In this document: piece by piece, positions 1 to 5,284 of the stretch
Position numbering within the stretch: position 1 is the stretch's first letter
Layout: each line of letters begins with the position of its first letter
Assembly: GCA_958453575.1 (NCBI GenBank)
Contig: CAUDYH010000068.1
Coordinates: 1 to 6,698 of the forward strand
DNA: 6,698 nucleotides
Direction: 5' to 3'
Source of the DNA: an uncultured Collinsella sp.
GTDB taxonomy: Bacteria; Actinomycetota; Coriobacteriia; Coriobacteriales; Coriobacteriaceae
The notes under the pieces: model-generated
The model's database searches: none
What the model saw: only the letters and a program-made list of their open reading frames with translations
Told to the model about the DNA's origin: nothing
Program-made: the position numbers and the translations under genes

Positions 1-423
1 GAGGAGAAGGGCGTCAAGATCCTGCTCCCCCTCGACAACCGCGTTGCCGATCACTTTGGCGAGGACGCTGTCCCCGAGGTCGTCGCTTCTGACGCTATCC
101 CCGATGACCGTGAGGGCATGGACATTGGTCCCAAGACCGAGGAGCTCTACGCCGAGGCCGTCAAGGGCGCCAAGACCGTGTTCTGGAACGGCCCCATGGG
201 CGTCTTCGAGTTCGACAACTTCGCTCACGGCACCCAGGCTATCGCCGAGGCTGTCGCCGAGGCCGACTGCACCTCGATCATCGGCGGTGGCGACTCCGTC
301 GCAGCTGTCAACAAGTTCAACCTGGCCGACAAGATGAGCTGGATCTCCACCGGTGGTGGCGCTTCCATGGAGCTCGTCGAGGGTAAGGCCCTGCCCGGAG
401 TGGAGGCGCTTCTCGATGCCTAA
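1..423 (+). CDS. pgk: Phosphoglycerate kinase, C-terminal part (5' end outside window)
   Basis: Catalyses reversible phosphate transfer from 1,3-bisphosphoglycerate to ADP, the first ATP-forming step of glycolysis, in the cytosol. The frame is open from base 1 and encodes 140 residues ending in TAA at 421-423; the family is usually about 390-415 residues, so roughly the C-terminal third is visible. Family motifs in this nucleotide-binding domain, numbered within the fragment, are [11 protein letters not shown] (60-70), the glycine-rich IIGGGDS (93-99) and the C-terminal [14 protein letters not shown] (116-129). The GGGDS segment has Ser where Thr is common, a conservative change. No internal stop or frameshift is seen. 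The tpiA start codon lies inside the last codons, so translation of the two is probably coupled. An ATG at 118 is internal, because the conserved frame continues upstream of it. Confidence 0.97.
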   Translation, partial: EEKGVKILLPLDNRVADHFGEDAVPEVVASDAIPDDREGMDIGPKTEELYAEAVKGAKTVFWNGPMGVFEFDNFAHGTQAIAEAVAEADCTSIIGGGDSVAAVNKFNLADKMSWISTGGGASMELVEGKALPGVEALLDA

Positions 424-1183
424 TCGCACCCTTCTTATCGCTGGTAACTGGAAGATGAACAACGACGTCGCCGAGGCCGCCAAGCTCGCCGACGAGCTGG
501 CTCAGGCTCTGCCCGAGGTTCCGGCTGGCGTCGAGGTGCTCGTCTGTCCTCCGACCATCGACATCACCACGGTTCATGACCGTATTCAGGCTGCCCCCAT
601 CGCCCTCGGTGCACAGAACGTGTACTGGGAGGCCAAGGGTGCCTTCACCGGTGAGTCCTCTTGCGACATGCTCAAGTCTGCTGGCTGCACCTACTGCATC
701 ATCGGCCACTCCGAGCGTCGCGACTACTTCCACGAGACCGACGAGGATCAGAACAAGAAGGCCAAGGCTCTCGTTGCCGCCGGTCTTGTTCCTGTCTTCT
801 GCTGTGGCGAGTCCCTCGAGGTCCGCGAGGCTGGCACCTATGTCGAGCACGTCGTGAACCAGGTCAAGGCTGGCCTTGCTGGTCTTGAGATCACCTGCCC
901 CAAGCAGGTCGTCGTCGCCTACGAGCCCATCTGGGCCATCGGCACCGGCAAGACCGCTACCGCCGAGGACGCTCAGGAGGTCTGCGGCGCTATCCGTGAG
1001 ACCCTCAAGGAGATGTTTGGCGAGGAGCTCGCCGACGGCATCCGTGTCCTTTACGGTGGTTCCGCTAAGCCCGGCAACATTGCCGAGCTCGTCGCTAAGC
1101 CCGACGTTGACGGCGCCCTCGTGGGCGGCGCTTCGCTCAAGGCTGCCGACTTCGCCTCTATGGTCGTCAAGGCAGGCGAGTAG
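416..1183 (+). CDS. tpiA: Triosephosphate isomerase
   Basis: Interconverts dihydroxyacetone phosphate and glyceraldehyde 3-phosphate in glycolysis and gluconeogenesis; a cytosolic TIM-barrel enzyme, normally a dimer. The 255 residues match the usual family length of about 250. Active-site residues are in place: Asn11 and Lys13 in GNWKMN, the electrophile His98 in IIGHSERR (95-102) and the catalytic base Glu170 in [13 protein letters not shown] (168-180), whose second half is flexible loop 6. The phosphate-binding segments YGGS (213-216) and GALVGGASL (233-241) are also present. I chose ATG 416 because the family N-terminus begins there ([15 protein letters not shown]) and GGAGG at 402-406 gives a 9-nt spacing. 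The frame is open upstream to an ATG at 353, but those 21 extra residues are pgk read out of frame. The start overlaps the end of pgk by 8 nt. The protein is cysteine-rich around residues 83-94 and 129-130, with no obvious functional meaning. Confidence 0.97.
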   Translation: MPNRTLLIAGNWKMNNDVAEAAKLADELAQALPEVPAGVEVLVCPPTIDITTVHDRIQAAPIALGAQNVYWEAKGAFTGESSCDMLKSAGCTYCIIGHSERRDYFHETDEDQNKKAKALVAAGLVPVFCCGESLEVREAGTYVEHVVNQVKAGLAGLEITCPKQVVVAYEPIWAIGTGKTATAEDAQEVCGAIRETLKEMFGEELADGIRVLYGGSAKPGNIAELVAKPDVDGALVGGASLKAADFASMVVKAGE

Positions 1184-1188
1184 GACAT

Positions 1189-2742
1189 ATGGCACAGCGT
1201 CATCTTCCTGCACTCCTGATCATCATGGATGGTTGCGGCCTGGCTCCGGCCGATGGCGAGAACGCCGTCGCCGCTGCCAAGACGCCCTTCCTTGATAGCC
1301 TGTACGAGAAGTATCCTCACACCACGCTCGGTGCTTCGGGCGAGGACGTGGGCCTTCCCGACGGCCAGATGGGCAACTCCGAGGTGGGTCACCTCAACAT
1401 CGGTGCCGGCCGCATCGTGTTCCAGGAGCTTTCGCGCATCAACAACGCCATCAAGGACGGCTCCATCGCCAAGAACGAGGTCTTCGTCAAGGCTATGGAC
1501 GACGTCAAGGCCGAAGGCAAGACCCTGCACCTCATGGGCCTTATGAGCCCTGGCGGTGTTCATTCTCACATGAACCACGTCGAGGCTCTGGTCAAGATGG
1601 CTGCCCAGCATGGCGTCAAGACCGTTCGCGTCCACGCCTTCATGGATGGCCGCGACGTCGACCCGCAGTCCGGTGCCGGCTACATGAGCGAGTTCTGCGC
1701 CTTCCTGGCTAAGATCTCCGAGGAGACCGGTTGCGACGCTCGCGTTGCCACCGTTTCGGGCCGCTATTGGGCTATGGACCGCGACAACCGCTGGGAGCGC
1801 ATCCAGCGTGCCTACGACGTCATGGTCAACGCGTCCGATGCCGATACCGACCCCGTTGCCGGTATCAAGGCCTACTACGAGAAGGATCCGCGCGGCGACG
1901 AGTTCGTCGAGCCCTTCGCTGCCCACAACGAGGGCATTCACGAGGGCGACGCGGCCATCTTCTTCAACTTCCGTCCCGACCGCGCTCGTCAGATGACTCG
2001 CGTGTTCACGGACAAGGAGTTCGACGGCTTTGAGCGCGAGCAGATTAAGCTCTCGCACTTTGTGACGATGACCGAGTATGATCCGACGTTTGACGTCGAG
2101 GTCGCCTTCCCCAAGACGTTCCCCGAGAACGTCCTGGCCGACGTTATCGCCGCCAATGGCCTGAAGCAGCTGCACACCGCCGAGACCGAGAAGTACGCCC
2201 ACGTGACGTTCTTCCTCAACGGCGGCATCGAGGAGCCCAAGGAGGGCGAGGAGCGCGTGCTCGTCGCTTCCCCCAAGGTCGCTACCTACGATCTGCAGCC
2301 CGAGATGAGCGCTCCCGAGGTTACCGAGAAGCTTGTCGCCGCTATCAACGAGGATCGCGCTGATTTCTACATCGTGAACTTCGCGAACTGCGACATGGTT
2401 GGTCACACCGGTGTATTCGACGCCGCCGTTAAGGCCGTCGAGGCTGTTGACGATGCTCTGTCCAAGGTTGTCCCGGCGATTCTCGCCAAGGGCGGCTTTG
2501 CGCTGATCACCGCCGACCACGGTAACGCCGACCACATGTTTGACGTCGCTTCCGATGGTTCCAAGCATCCGTTCACGGCTCACACTACCAACCGCGTGCC
2601 GTTCATCATCGTTGATGATAAGGCCAAGCTCACCGGTATCGAGGACGGCCGTCTCTCCGATATCGCTCCGACCATGCTCACCATGGCTGGTCTTGAGCCT
2701 TCCGCCGAGATGACGGGTCGCGTGCTCGCCACCGAGGCCTAA
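1189..2742 (+). CDS. gpmI: 2,3-bisphosphoglycerate-independent phosphoglycerate mutase
   Basis: Interconverts 3- and 2-phosphoglycerate through a phosphoserine intermediate, using two metal ions (usually Mn2+); alkaline-phosphatase superfamily, cytosolic. At 517 residues it has the usual family length. The phosphatase domain is split around a phosphotransferase domain. Visible residues, assigned by analogy with characterised enzymes, are Asp14 (IIMDGCG), nucleophile Ser64 (QMGNSEVGHLN, 60-70), His125 (GGVHSH), Arg155-Asp156 (MDGRDVDP), Arg185, Arg192 (SGRYWAMDRD), Arg262 and Arg265 (NFRPDRARQ), Lys335 (AETEKYAHVTFF), Asp402 and His406 (NCDMVGHTG), Asp443-His444 (TADHGNAD) and His465 (TAHTTNRVPF). 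The full catalytic set is present. Only 5 nt separate it from the tpiA stop. The Shine-Dalgarno signal is weak: AGGA at 1182-1185 overlaps that stop and sits only 3 nt from the ATG, so initiation may rely on ribosomes arriving from tpiA. A strong terminator follows. Confidence 0.97.
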   Translation: MAQRHLPALLIIMDGCGLAPADGENAVAAAKTPFLDSLYEKYPHTTLGASGEDVGLPDGQMGNSEVGHLNIGAGRIVFQELSRINNAIKDGSIAKNEVFVKAMDDVKAEGKTLHLMGLMSPGGVHSHMNHVEALVKMAAQHGVKTVRVHAFMDGRDVDPQSGAGYMSEFCAFLAKISEETGCDARVATVSGRYWAMDRDNRWERIQRAYDVMVNASDADTDPVAGIKAYYEKDPRGDEFVEPFAAHNEGIHEGDAAIFFNFRPDRARQMTRVFTDKEFDGFEREQIKLSHFVTMTEYDPTFDVEVAFPKTFPENVLADVIAANGLKQLHTAETEKYAHVTFFLNGGIEEPKEGEERVLVASPKVATYDLQPEMSAPEVTEKLVAAINEDRADFYIVNFANCDMVGHTGVFDAAVKAVEAVDDALSKVVPAILAKGGFALITADHGNADHMFDVASDGSKHPFTAHTTNRVPFIIVDDKAKLTGIEDGRLSDIAPTMLTMAGLEPSAEMTGRVLATEA

Positions 2743-2765
2743 TAGAAAACAAATACCGTTTTCTA
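2743..2765 (+). repeat. AT-rich inverted repeat directly after the gpmI stop
   Basis: TAGAAAAC (2743-2750) pairs perfectly with GTTTTCTA (2758-2765) across a 7-nt loop. It begins at the first base after the gpmI stop and sits just ahead of the GC-rich terminator hairpin. It has no U-tract, so it is not a terminator itself; a 3'-end accessory stem is the simplest reading. Confidence 0.55.
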
Positions 2766-2767
2766 GT

Positions 2768-2802
2768 AAGGGGGTTGTCCACAACCGGACGACCCCTTTT
2801 TT
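2768..2802 (+). terminator. Intrinsic terminator of the pgk-tpiA-gpmI operon
   Basis: GGGGTTGTCC (2771-2780) pairs with GGACGACCCC (2787-2796), a 10-bp stem with one U-G wobble and the 6-nt loop ACAACC, followed by six T residues (2797-2802). Flanking A residues (2768-2769) can pair with the first Ts. This is a textbook rho-independent terminator on the + strand. An alternative short hairpin, GGTTGT/ACAACC (2773-2786), competes with the main stem but is much weaker. Confidence 0.9.
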
Positions 2803-2805
2803 GGT

Positions 2806-2838
2806 ATTTCTGCCATTTCTACCCCGTCCCTAAATGGC
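2806..2838. repeat. Tandem 9-mer and 7-bp inverted repeat upstream of secG
   Basis: ATTTCTGCC (2806-2814) is followed directly by ATTTCTACC (2815-2823), matching at 8 of 9 positions. Overlapping this, GCCATTT (2812-2818) and AAATGGC (2832-2838) form a perfect 7-bp inverted repeat with centres 20 nt apart, about two helical turns. It lies 24 nt upstream of the candidate secG extended -10. It could be an operator or a chance structure; no regulator can be named. Confidence 0.35.
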
Positions 2839-2861
2839 GGATGGGGGAGTGTTGGAGGTTG

Positions 2862-2870
2862 TGGTACAGT
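2862..2870 (+). promoter_or_regulatory. Candidate extended -10 promoter of secG
   Basis: TGGTACAGT contains a TGn extension (2862-2864) followed by TACAGT (2865-2870), which keeps the key first, second and last bases of a -10 box. No convincing -35 is present at 16-18 bp; TTGGAG at 2852-2857 is too close. A start near 2877 would give a leader of about 30 nt to the secG ATG. A promoter is expected here because a strong terminator separates secG from gpmI. The box overlaps the 8-bp palindrome CAGTACTG (2867-2874). Position is inferred. Confidence 0.4.
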
Positions 2871-2906
2871 ACTGGTGTTTAAATTGTTCTATTAAGGAGC
2901 TTATCT

Positions 2907-3161
2907 ATGGGTCCGTTCCAGATTCTTCTGTTTGTCGTTTGGGCTATCTCTGCCGTGGCGCTGACGATTCTCGTCCTGATGCACTCCGGTAAGGGTACCG
3001 GCGTTTCGGATATGATCGCTAGCTCGCTGTATAACTCCAGCTCTGCCACGGGCGTCATGGAGCAGAACCTCGATCGCCTGACGGTAATTATGGCCGTCGT
3101 TTTTGCTGTGTGTGTCGTTCTGTGCATGTTCTTCTTCCCGCAGGGCATCGTCGGCTACTAA
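2907..3161 (+). CDS. secG: Preprotein translocase subunit SecG
   Basis: Small inner-membrane subunit of the SecYEG channel; it stimulates SecA-driven protein export without being the pore itself. The 84 residues fit the family's usual length of about 70-110. Architecture is typical: a first membrane helix at about 4-25, the conserved loop LMHSGKGTGVSDM (24-36), close to the common LLQSGKGGG form, a Ser/Asn-rich linker (39-47), and a second helix at about 57-77. The ATG at 2907 is supported by AAGGAG at 2894-2899 with 7-nt spacing. secG close to pgk-tpi genes is a recurring bacterial arrangement. Here it is separated from gpmI by a strong terminator and followed by its own, so it is probably a monocistronic unit. 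Membrane helices were judged by eye from hydrophobicity. Confidence 0.93.
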   Translation: MGPFQILLFVVWAISAVALTILVLMHSGKGTGVSDMIASSLYNSSSATGVMEQNLDRLTVIMAVVFAVCVVLCMFFFPQGIVGY

Positions 3162-3183
3162 GCATCGGCGTATATACGTTTGT

Positions 3184-3213
3184 AAGGGGTCCCGCATGTG
3201 CGGGGCCCTTTTT
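3184..3213 (+). terminator. Intrinsic terminator of secG
   Basis: GGGTCCCGC (3187-3195) pairs with GCGGGGCCC (3200-3208), a 9-bp GC-rich stem with one U-G wobble and the 4-nt loop ATGT, followed by five T residues (3209-3213). AAG at 3184-3186 extends the base against the T-run. It lies 22 nt after the secG stop and isolates secG from the opp genes. Confidence 0.9.
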
Positions 3214-3451
3214 GTTTACAGACTTGTAACAGAGCCAAAATATCCCCACATACTTCGCCCAACTAAAGAAATTCTCGACCGTTAACCGGAATCAGCGCCA
3301 AATTGTGCATAAAATGCGCTACTGTATTGCAAAACGTTGGCCCGCATTGCATAACCAGCCATAACAGCGGACCGCGTTTGAATGGTTCGATTGGGCTGTC
3401 TCGACGTTGCCCGGCCGAATTCACTTTGTCCTATCTCATAAGGAGGATGGC
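3214..3451 (+). promoter_or_regulatory. oppA: Upstream region of oppA (promoter and leader)
   Basis: This gene-free stretch lies between the secG terminator and oppA and must hold the opp promoter. Two candidates are visible. One is a -10-like TACTGT at 3320-3325, resembling the candidate secG and oppB boxes but without a clear -35. The other is TTGCAA (3327-3332) with a 17-bp spacer to CATAAC (3350-3355). Either would leave a leader of roughly 90-120 nt. Also present are TTACA/TGTAA (3216-3220/3225-3229), GCAT/ATGC (3307-3310/3314-3317), the palindrome GTTAAC (3281-3286) and a near-tandem CATAACCAGC/CATAACAGC (3350-3368). A strong Shine-Dalgarno, AAGGAGG (3440-3446), closes the region. Short open frames here show no recognisable protein. 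Confidence 0.5.
3305..3355 (+). repeat. Phased TTGCAWAAC near-repeats in the oppA promoter region
   Basis: TTGCAAAAC (3327-3335) and TTGCATAAC (3347-3355) match at 8 of 9 positions and are exactly 20 nt apart; with the preceding A the match is 9 of 10. A weaker third copy, GTGCATAAA (3305-3313), lies 22 nt upstream. Spacing near two helical turns places all three on one DNA face. They surround the candidate oppA promoter elements, so a regulator-binding array is possible. The second and third copies overlap the alternative -35 and -10, so the similarity could partly reflect promoter sequence or chance. Confidence 0.35.
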
Positions 3452-5128
3452 ATGGCTGATTCTATGTTCCACCAGCCCGTTATGGGTCGTCGCGCCTTTG
3501 TTGGCGGCACCCTCGCTACGAGCTCCATGGCTTTTCTTGCCGCATGCGGCAAGAAGGGCGGCGACGCTTCCGGTTCTGAGTCCGGTTCGACGCTGAACTT
3601 CTACATCAACAACCCGGTCTGCATCGACCCCTACAACGTCCAGGAGGATCAGGGCACTCAGGTCGAGTACCAGCTCTTCGACGCTCTGACGGAGTACGAT
3701 AACGAGAAGGGCGAGATCGTTCCGCTGGCTTGCGAGTCCTTTGAGGCTAACGACGACGCCACCGAGTTCACCTTCAAGATCAAGAAGGCCAAGTTCCATA
3801 ACGGTGACGACGTTACCTCCAAGTCCTTCAAGCTCGGTTGGGAGCGCCTGGTCAACACCAAGTCGGCCATCGCTACCGAGTATGGTCCTTCCGAGGTCTC
3901 CTATCACCTTTCCATGGTCGAGGGCTATGACGATCTGGTTGCCGGTAAGGCTACCGAGCTGACCGGTGTCACCTGCCCGGATGACGAGACCCTCGTCGTC
4001 AAGCTGACTTCTGCCTACGCCGACTTCCCCTTCGTCGCCTCTCACCCGGCTCTGTCCCCGGTTCCCGAGTGCGCCGAGACCGATGTCAAGAGCTTCTATC
4101 TTGCCCCGGTCGGCAACGGCCCGTTCATGATGGACGGTAAGTGGGAGGATGGTCAGGAGATCAACCTCAAGAAGTTCGACGATTATTATGGCGACAAGGC
4201 CAAGATCGACGCCATCCACTTCCAGGTCATCAAGGACGTGGAGACCGCTTACAAGGAGTTCCAGGCCGGTAACCTTGATGTCTGCGACGTTCCCGTTGCT
4301 CAGATCGACGCCGCCAAGAAGGACCGCGGCGAGTCCAAGGATGGCTACACCATGAGTGATGGTGCGCGCATGCTGCTCGGTTCCGAGCCTTCCACGTACT
4401 ATCTGACGTGCAACACCACGGCCGAGCCGTTCAACAACGCTGACCTGCGTAGGGGCATCTCCCTGGCTATCAACCGTGAGGCCATCTGCAAGACCATCTT
4501 CAAGGGCACCCGTACCCCCGCTGACGGCATCGTTCCTCCGGGAATCGCCGGCTACAAGGAGGGCGCATGGGAGTTCTGCGCCTACGACGTCGACAAGGCT
4601 AACGAGTACCTCGACAAGGTCGCTCCCGCTGGCGCTAACGGCGATCGTGGCATCAATGTGACCCTGTCCTACAACCAGGACGGCGGCCACAAGGAGATCA
4701 TGGAGTCCATCATCGGCGACCTCGCCAAGGTGGGCGTCACCGCCGTCTCCGATACCCCTGAGTGGTCTGCCCTGCTCGAGCAGTATCAGAACTTCAACTA
4801 TCAGTTCGGCCGTCTGGGCTGGATCGCCGATTACCCGATCATGGACAACTTCCTGTATCCGCTGTTCCACTCCGACTCCCTGGGTGGCGACAACCGCTCC
4901 GGTTACAGCAACCCCGACTTTGACGCCAAGGTTGACGAGGCCCGTGCCACGGTTGACGACGACGAGCGTATCGCCAAGATGCAGGAGGCCGACGCCATGG
5001 TCGCCGCCGACTGCCCGGTCATCCCGGTGATGTTCTACACGCACACCATCGCTGGCTCCGACCGCGTCAAGTACCTCTACGTTGATCCGCAGAAGCACGC
5101 CGATCTGGGTACCGCTGAGCTCGCCTAA
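3452..5128 (+). CDS. oppA: Oligopeptide/dipeptide ABC transporter substrate-binding lipoprotein
   Basis: Extracytoplasmic receptor that captures peptides (possibly another SBP family 5 ligand, such as nickel or sugars) and delivers them to the OppBC channel. The protein has 558 residues, usual for the family. The N-terminus carries GRRAFVGG (Arg13-Arg14), like a twin-arginine motif, a hydrophobic stretch (15-30) and the lipobox LAAC, with Cys32 as the predicted lipidated residue and about 527 mature residues. A Gly/Ser linker (36-47) leads into the SBP_bac_5 fold. Recognisable segments are ADLRRGISLAINREAI (330-345), the following VPPGIAGY, and GWIADYPIMDNFLYPLFHS (456-474). ATG 3452 is preferred: AAGGAGG at 3440-3446 lies 5 nt upstream, whereas the longer frame from 3407 has no such site and would add 15 atypical residues. 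The oppB and oppC genes downstream support peptide import. Substrate specificity cannot be read from sequence. Confidence 0.93.
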   Translation: MADSMFHQPVMGRRAFVGGTLATSSMAFLAACGKKGGDASGSESGSTLNFYINNPVCIDPYNVQEDQGTQVEYQLFDALTEYDNEKGEIVPLACESFEANDDATEFTFKIKKAKFHNGDDVTSKSFKLGWERLVNTKSAIATEYGPSEVSYHLSMVEGYDDLVAGKATELTGVTCPDDETLVVKLTSAYADFPFVASHPALSPVPECAETDVKSFYLAPVGNGPFMMDGKWEDGQEINLKKFDDYYGDKAKIDAIHFQVIKDVETAYKEFQAGNLDVCDVPVAQIDAAKKDRGESKDGYTMSDGARMLLGSEPSTYYLTCNTTAEPFNNADLRRGISLAINREAICKTIFKGTRTPADGIVPPGIAGYKEGAWEFCAYDVDKANEYLDKVAPAGANGDRGINVTLSYNQDGGHKEIMESIIGDLAKVGVTAVSDTPEWSALLEQYQNFNYQFGRLGWIADYPIMDNFLYPLFHSDSLGGDNRSGYSNPDFDAKVDEARATVDDDERIAKMQEADAMVAADCPVIPVMFYTHTIAGSDRVKYLYVDPQKHADLGTAELA

Positions 5129-5141
5129 GAGTTTGCAGCTT

Positions 5142-5175
5142 CCGTGAGGGTCAAGTATTTACGTAGACCTCATGG
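5142..5175 (+). repeat. Bulged inverted repeat 13 nt after the oppA stop
   Basis: CCGTGAGGGTC (5142-5152) pairs with GACCTCATGG (5166-5175): ten pairs including one G-U, with G5150 bulged and a 13-nt loop. No T-run follows (GAAAC), so it does not look like an intrinsic terminator. It could protect the oppA 3' end from exonucleases after processing. Function is inferred. Confidence 0.4.
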
Positions 5176-5183
5176 GAAACATA

Positions 5184-5210
5184 CAGTTCCCCCTAACCTG
5201 GGGTAAACTG
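5184..5210. promoter_or_regulatory. Interrupted inverted repeat overlapping a candidate oppB promoter
   Basis: CAGTT-CCCC (5184-5192) is mirrored by GGGG-TA-AACTG (5200-5210), with a 2-nt interruption on the right side and a 7-nt centre. The right half contains TAAACT (5204-5209), a -10-like box preceded by GGG and similar to the candidate box ahead of secG. No good -35 is seen. A start near 5216 would place the strong hairpin at 5225-5254 in the first bases of the oppB transcript. An operator overlapping a promoter is one reading; an RNA stem is another. Confidence 0.3.
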
Positions 5211-5224
5211 GCTGATGGTAATTT

Positions 5225-5254
5225 TGGGATGCCGGTCTGGCGATCGGCATCCCA
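5225..5254 (+). repeat. Strong 13-bp hairpin between oppA and oppB
   Basis: TGGGATGCCGGTC (5225-5237) pairs with GATCGGCATCCCA (5242-5254): 13 pairs with one G-U wobble and a TGGC tetraloop. Only three T residues follow (5255-5257), then AGG, so it is a poor intrinsic terminator despite the stable stem. In binding-protein transporter operons a hairpin here often lowers expression of the permease genes relative to the binding protein, by partial termination or by protecting the upstream mRNA. That role fits the position but is inferred. Confidence 0.6.
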
Positions 5255-5265
5255 TTTAGGTTAAT

Positions 5266-5280
5266 CCCTAGATAGGGGAG
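5266..5280 (+). promoter_or_regulatory. Ribosome-binding site of oppB within a small hairpin
   Basis: The Shine-Dalgarno AGGGGAG (5274-5280) lies 4 nt before the oppB ATG. Its AGGG portion can pair with CCCT at 5266-5269 across the 4-nt loop AGAT. The stem is only 4 bp, so any masking of the ribosome site would be weak. Confidence 0.4.
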
Positions 5281-5284
5281 TGGT

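Noticed and set aside
353..415. Earlier in-frame ATG for tpiA
   Set aside because: The added 21 residues are pgk read out of frame and precede the conserved family N-terminus; GGAGG at 402-406 serves the ATG at 416.
317..1213. Minus-strand open frame of 298 codons spanning the pgk end and tpiA
   Set aside because: Shadow of two recognised genes; no ribosome site or known motif supports it.
2775..2783. Replication origin suggested by the DnaA-box-like TTGTCCACA
   Set aside because: A single copy inside a terminator stem, with no clustered boxes, no AT-rich unwinding element and no dnaA or dnaN nearby.
1051..2784. Long minus-strand open frame (577 codons) opposite gpmI
   Set aside because: It lies antisense to a gene with a complete catalytic residue set. 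Strong codon bias on the + strand avoids codons that would read as stops in reverse, and the Leu/Val/Gly/Asp-rich translation has no recognisable domain.
3103..3285. Small + strand open frame running from secG into the oppA upstream region
   Set aside because: It overlaps secG out of frame and crosses the secG terminator, with no ribosome site and no recognisable product.
3407..3451. Earlier in-frame ATG for oppA
   Set aside because: It lacks a Shine-Dalgarno and would place 15 residues before the signal sequence; AAGGAGG at 3440-3446 serves ATG 3452.
3431..5098. Long minus-strand open frame (555 codons) opposite oppA
   Set aside because: Same cause as the frame opposite gpmI: a codon-bias shadow of a clear SBP family 5 gene, with low-complexity translation.
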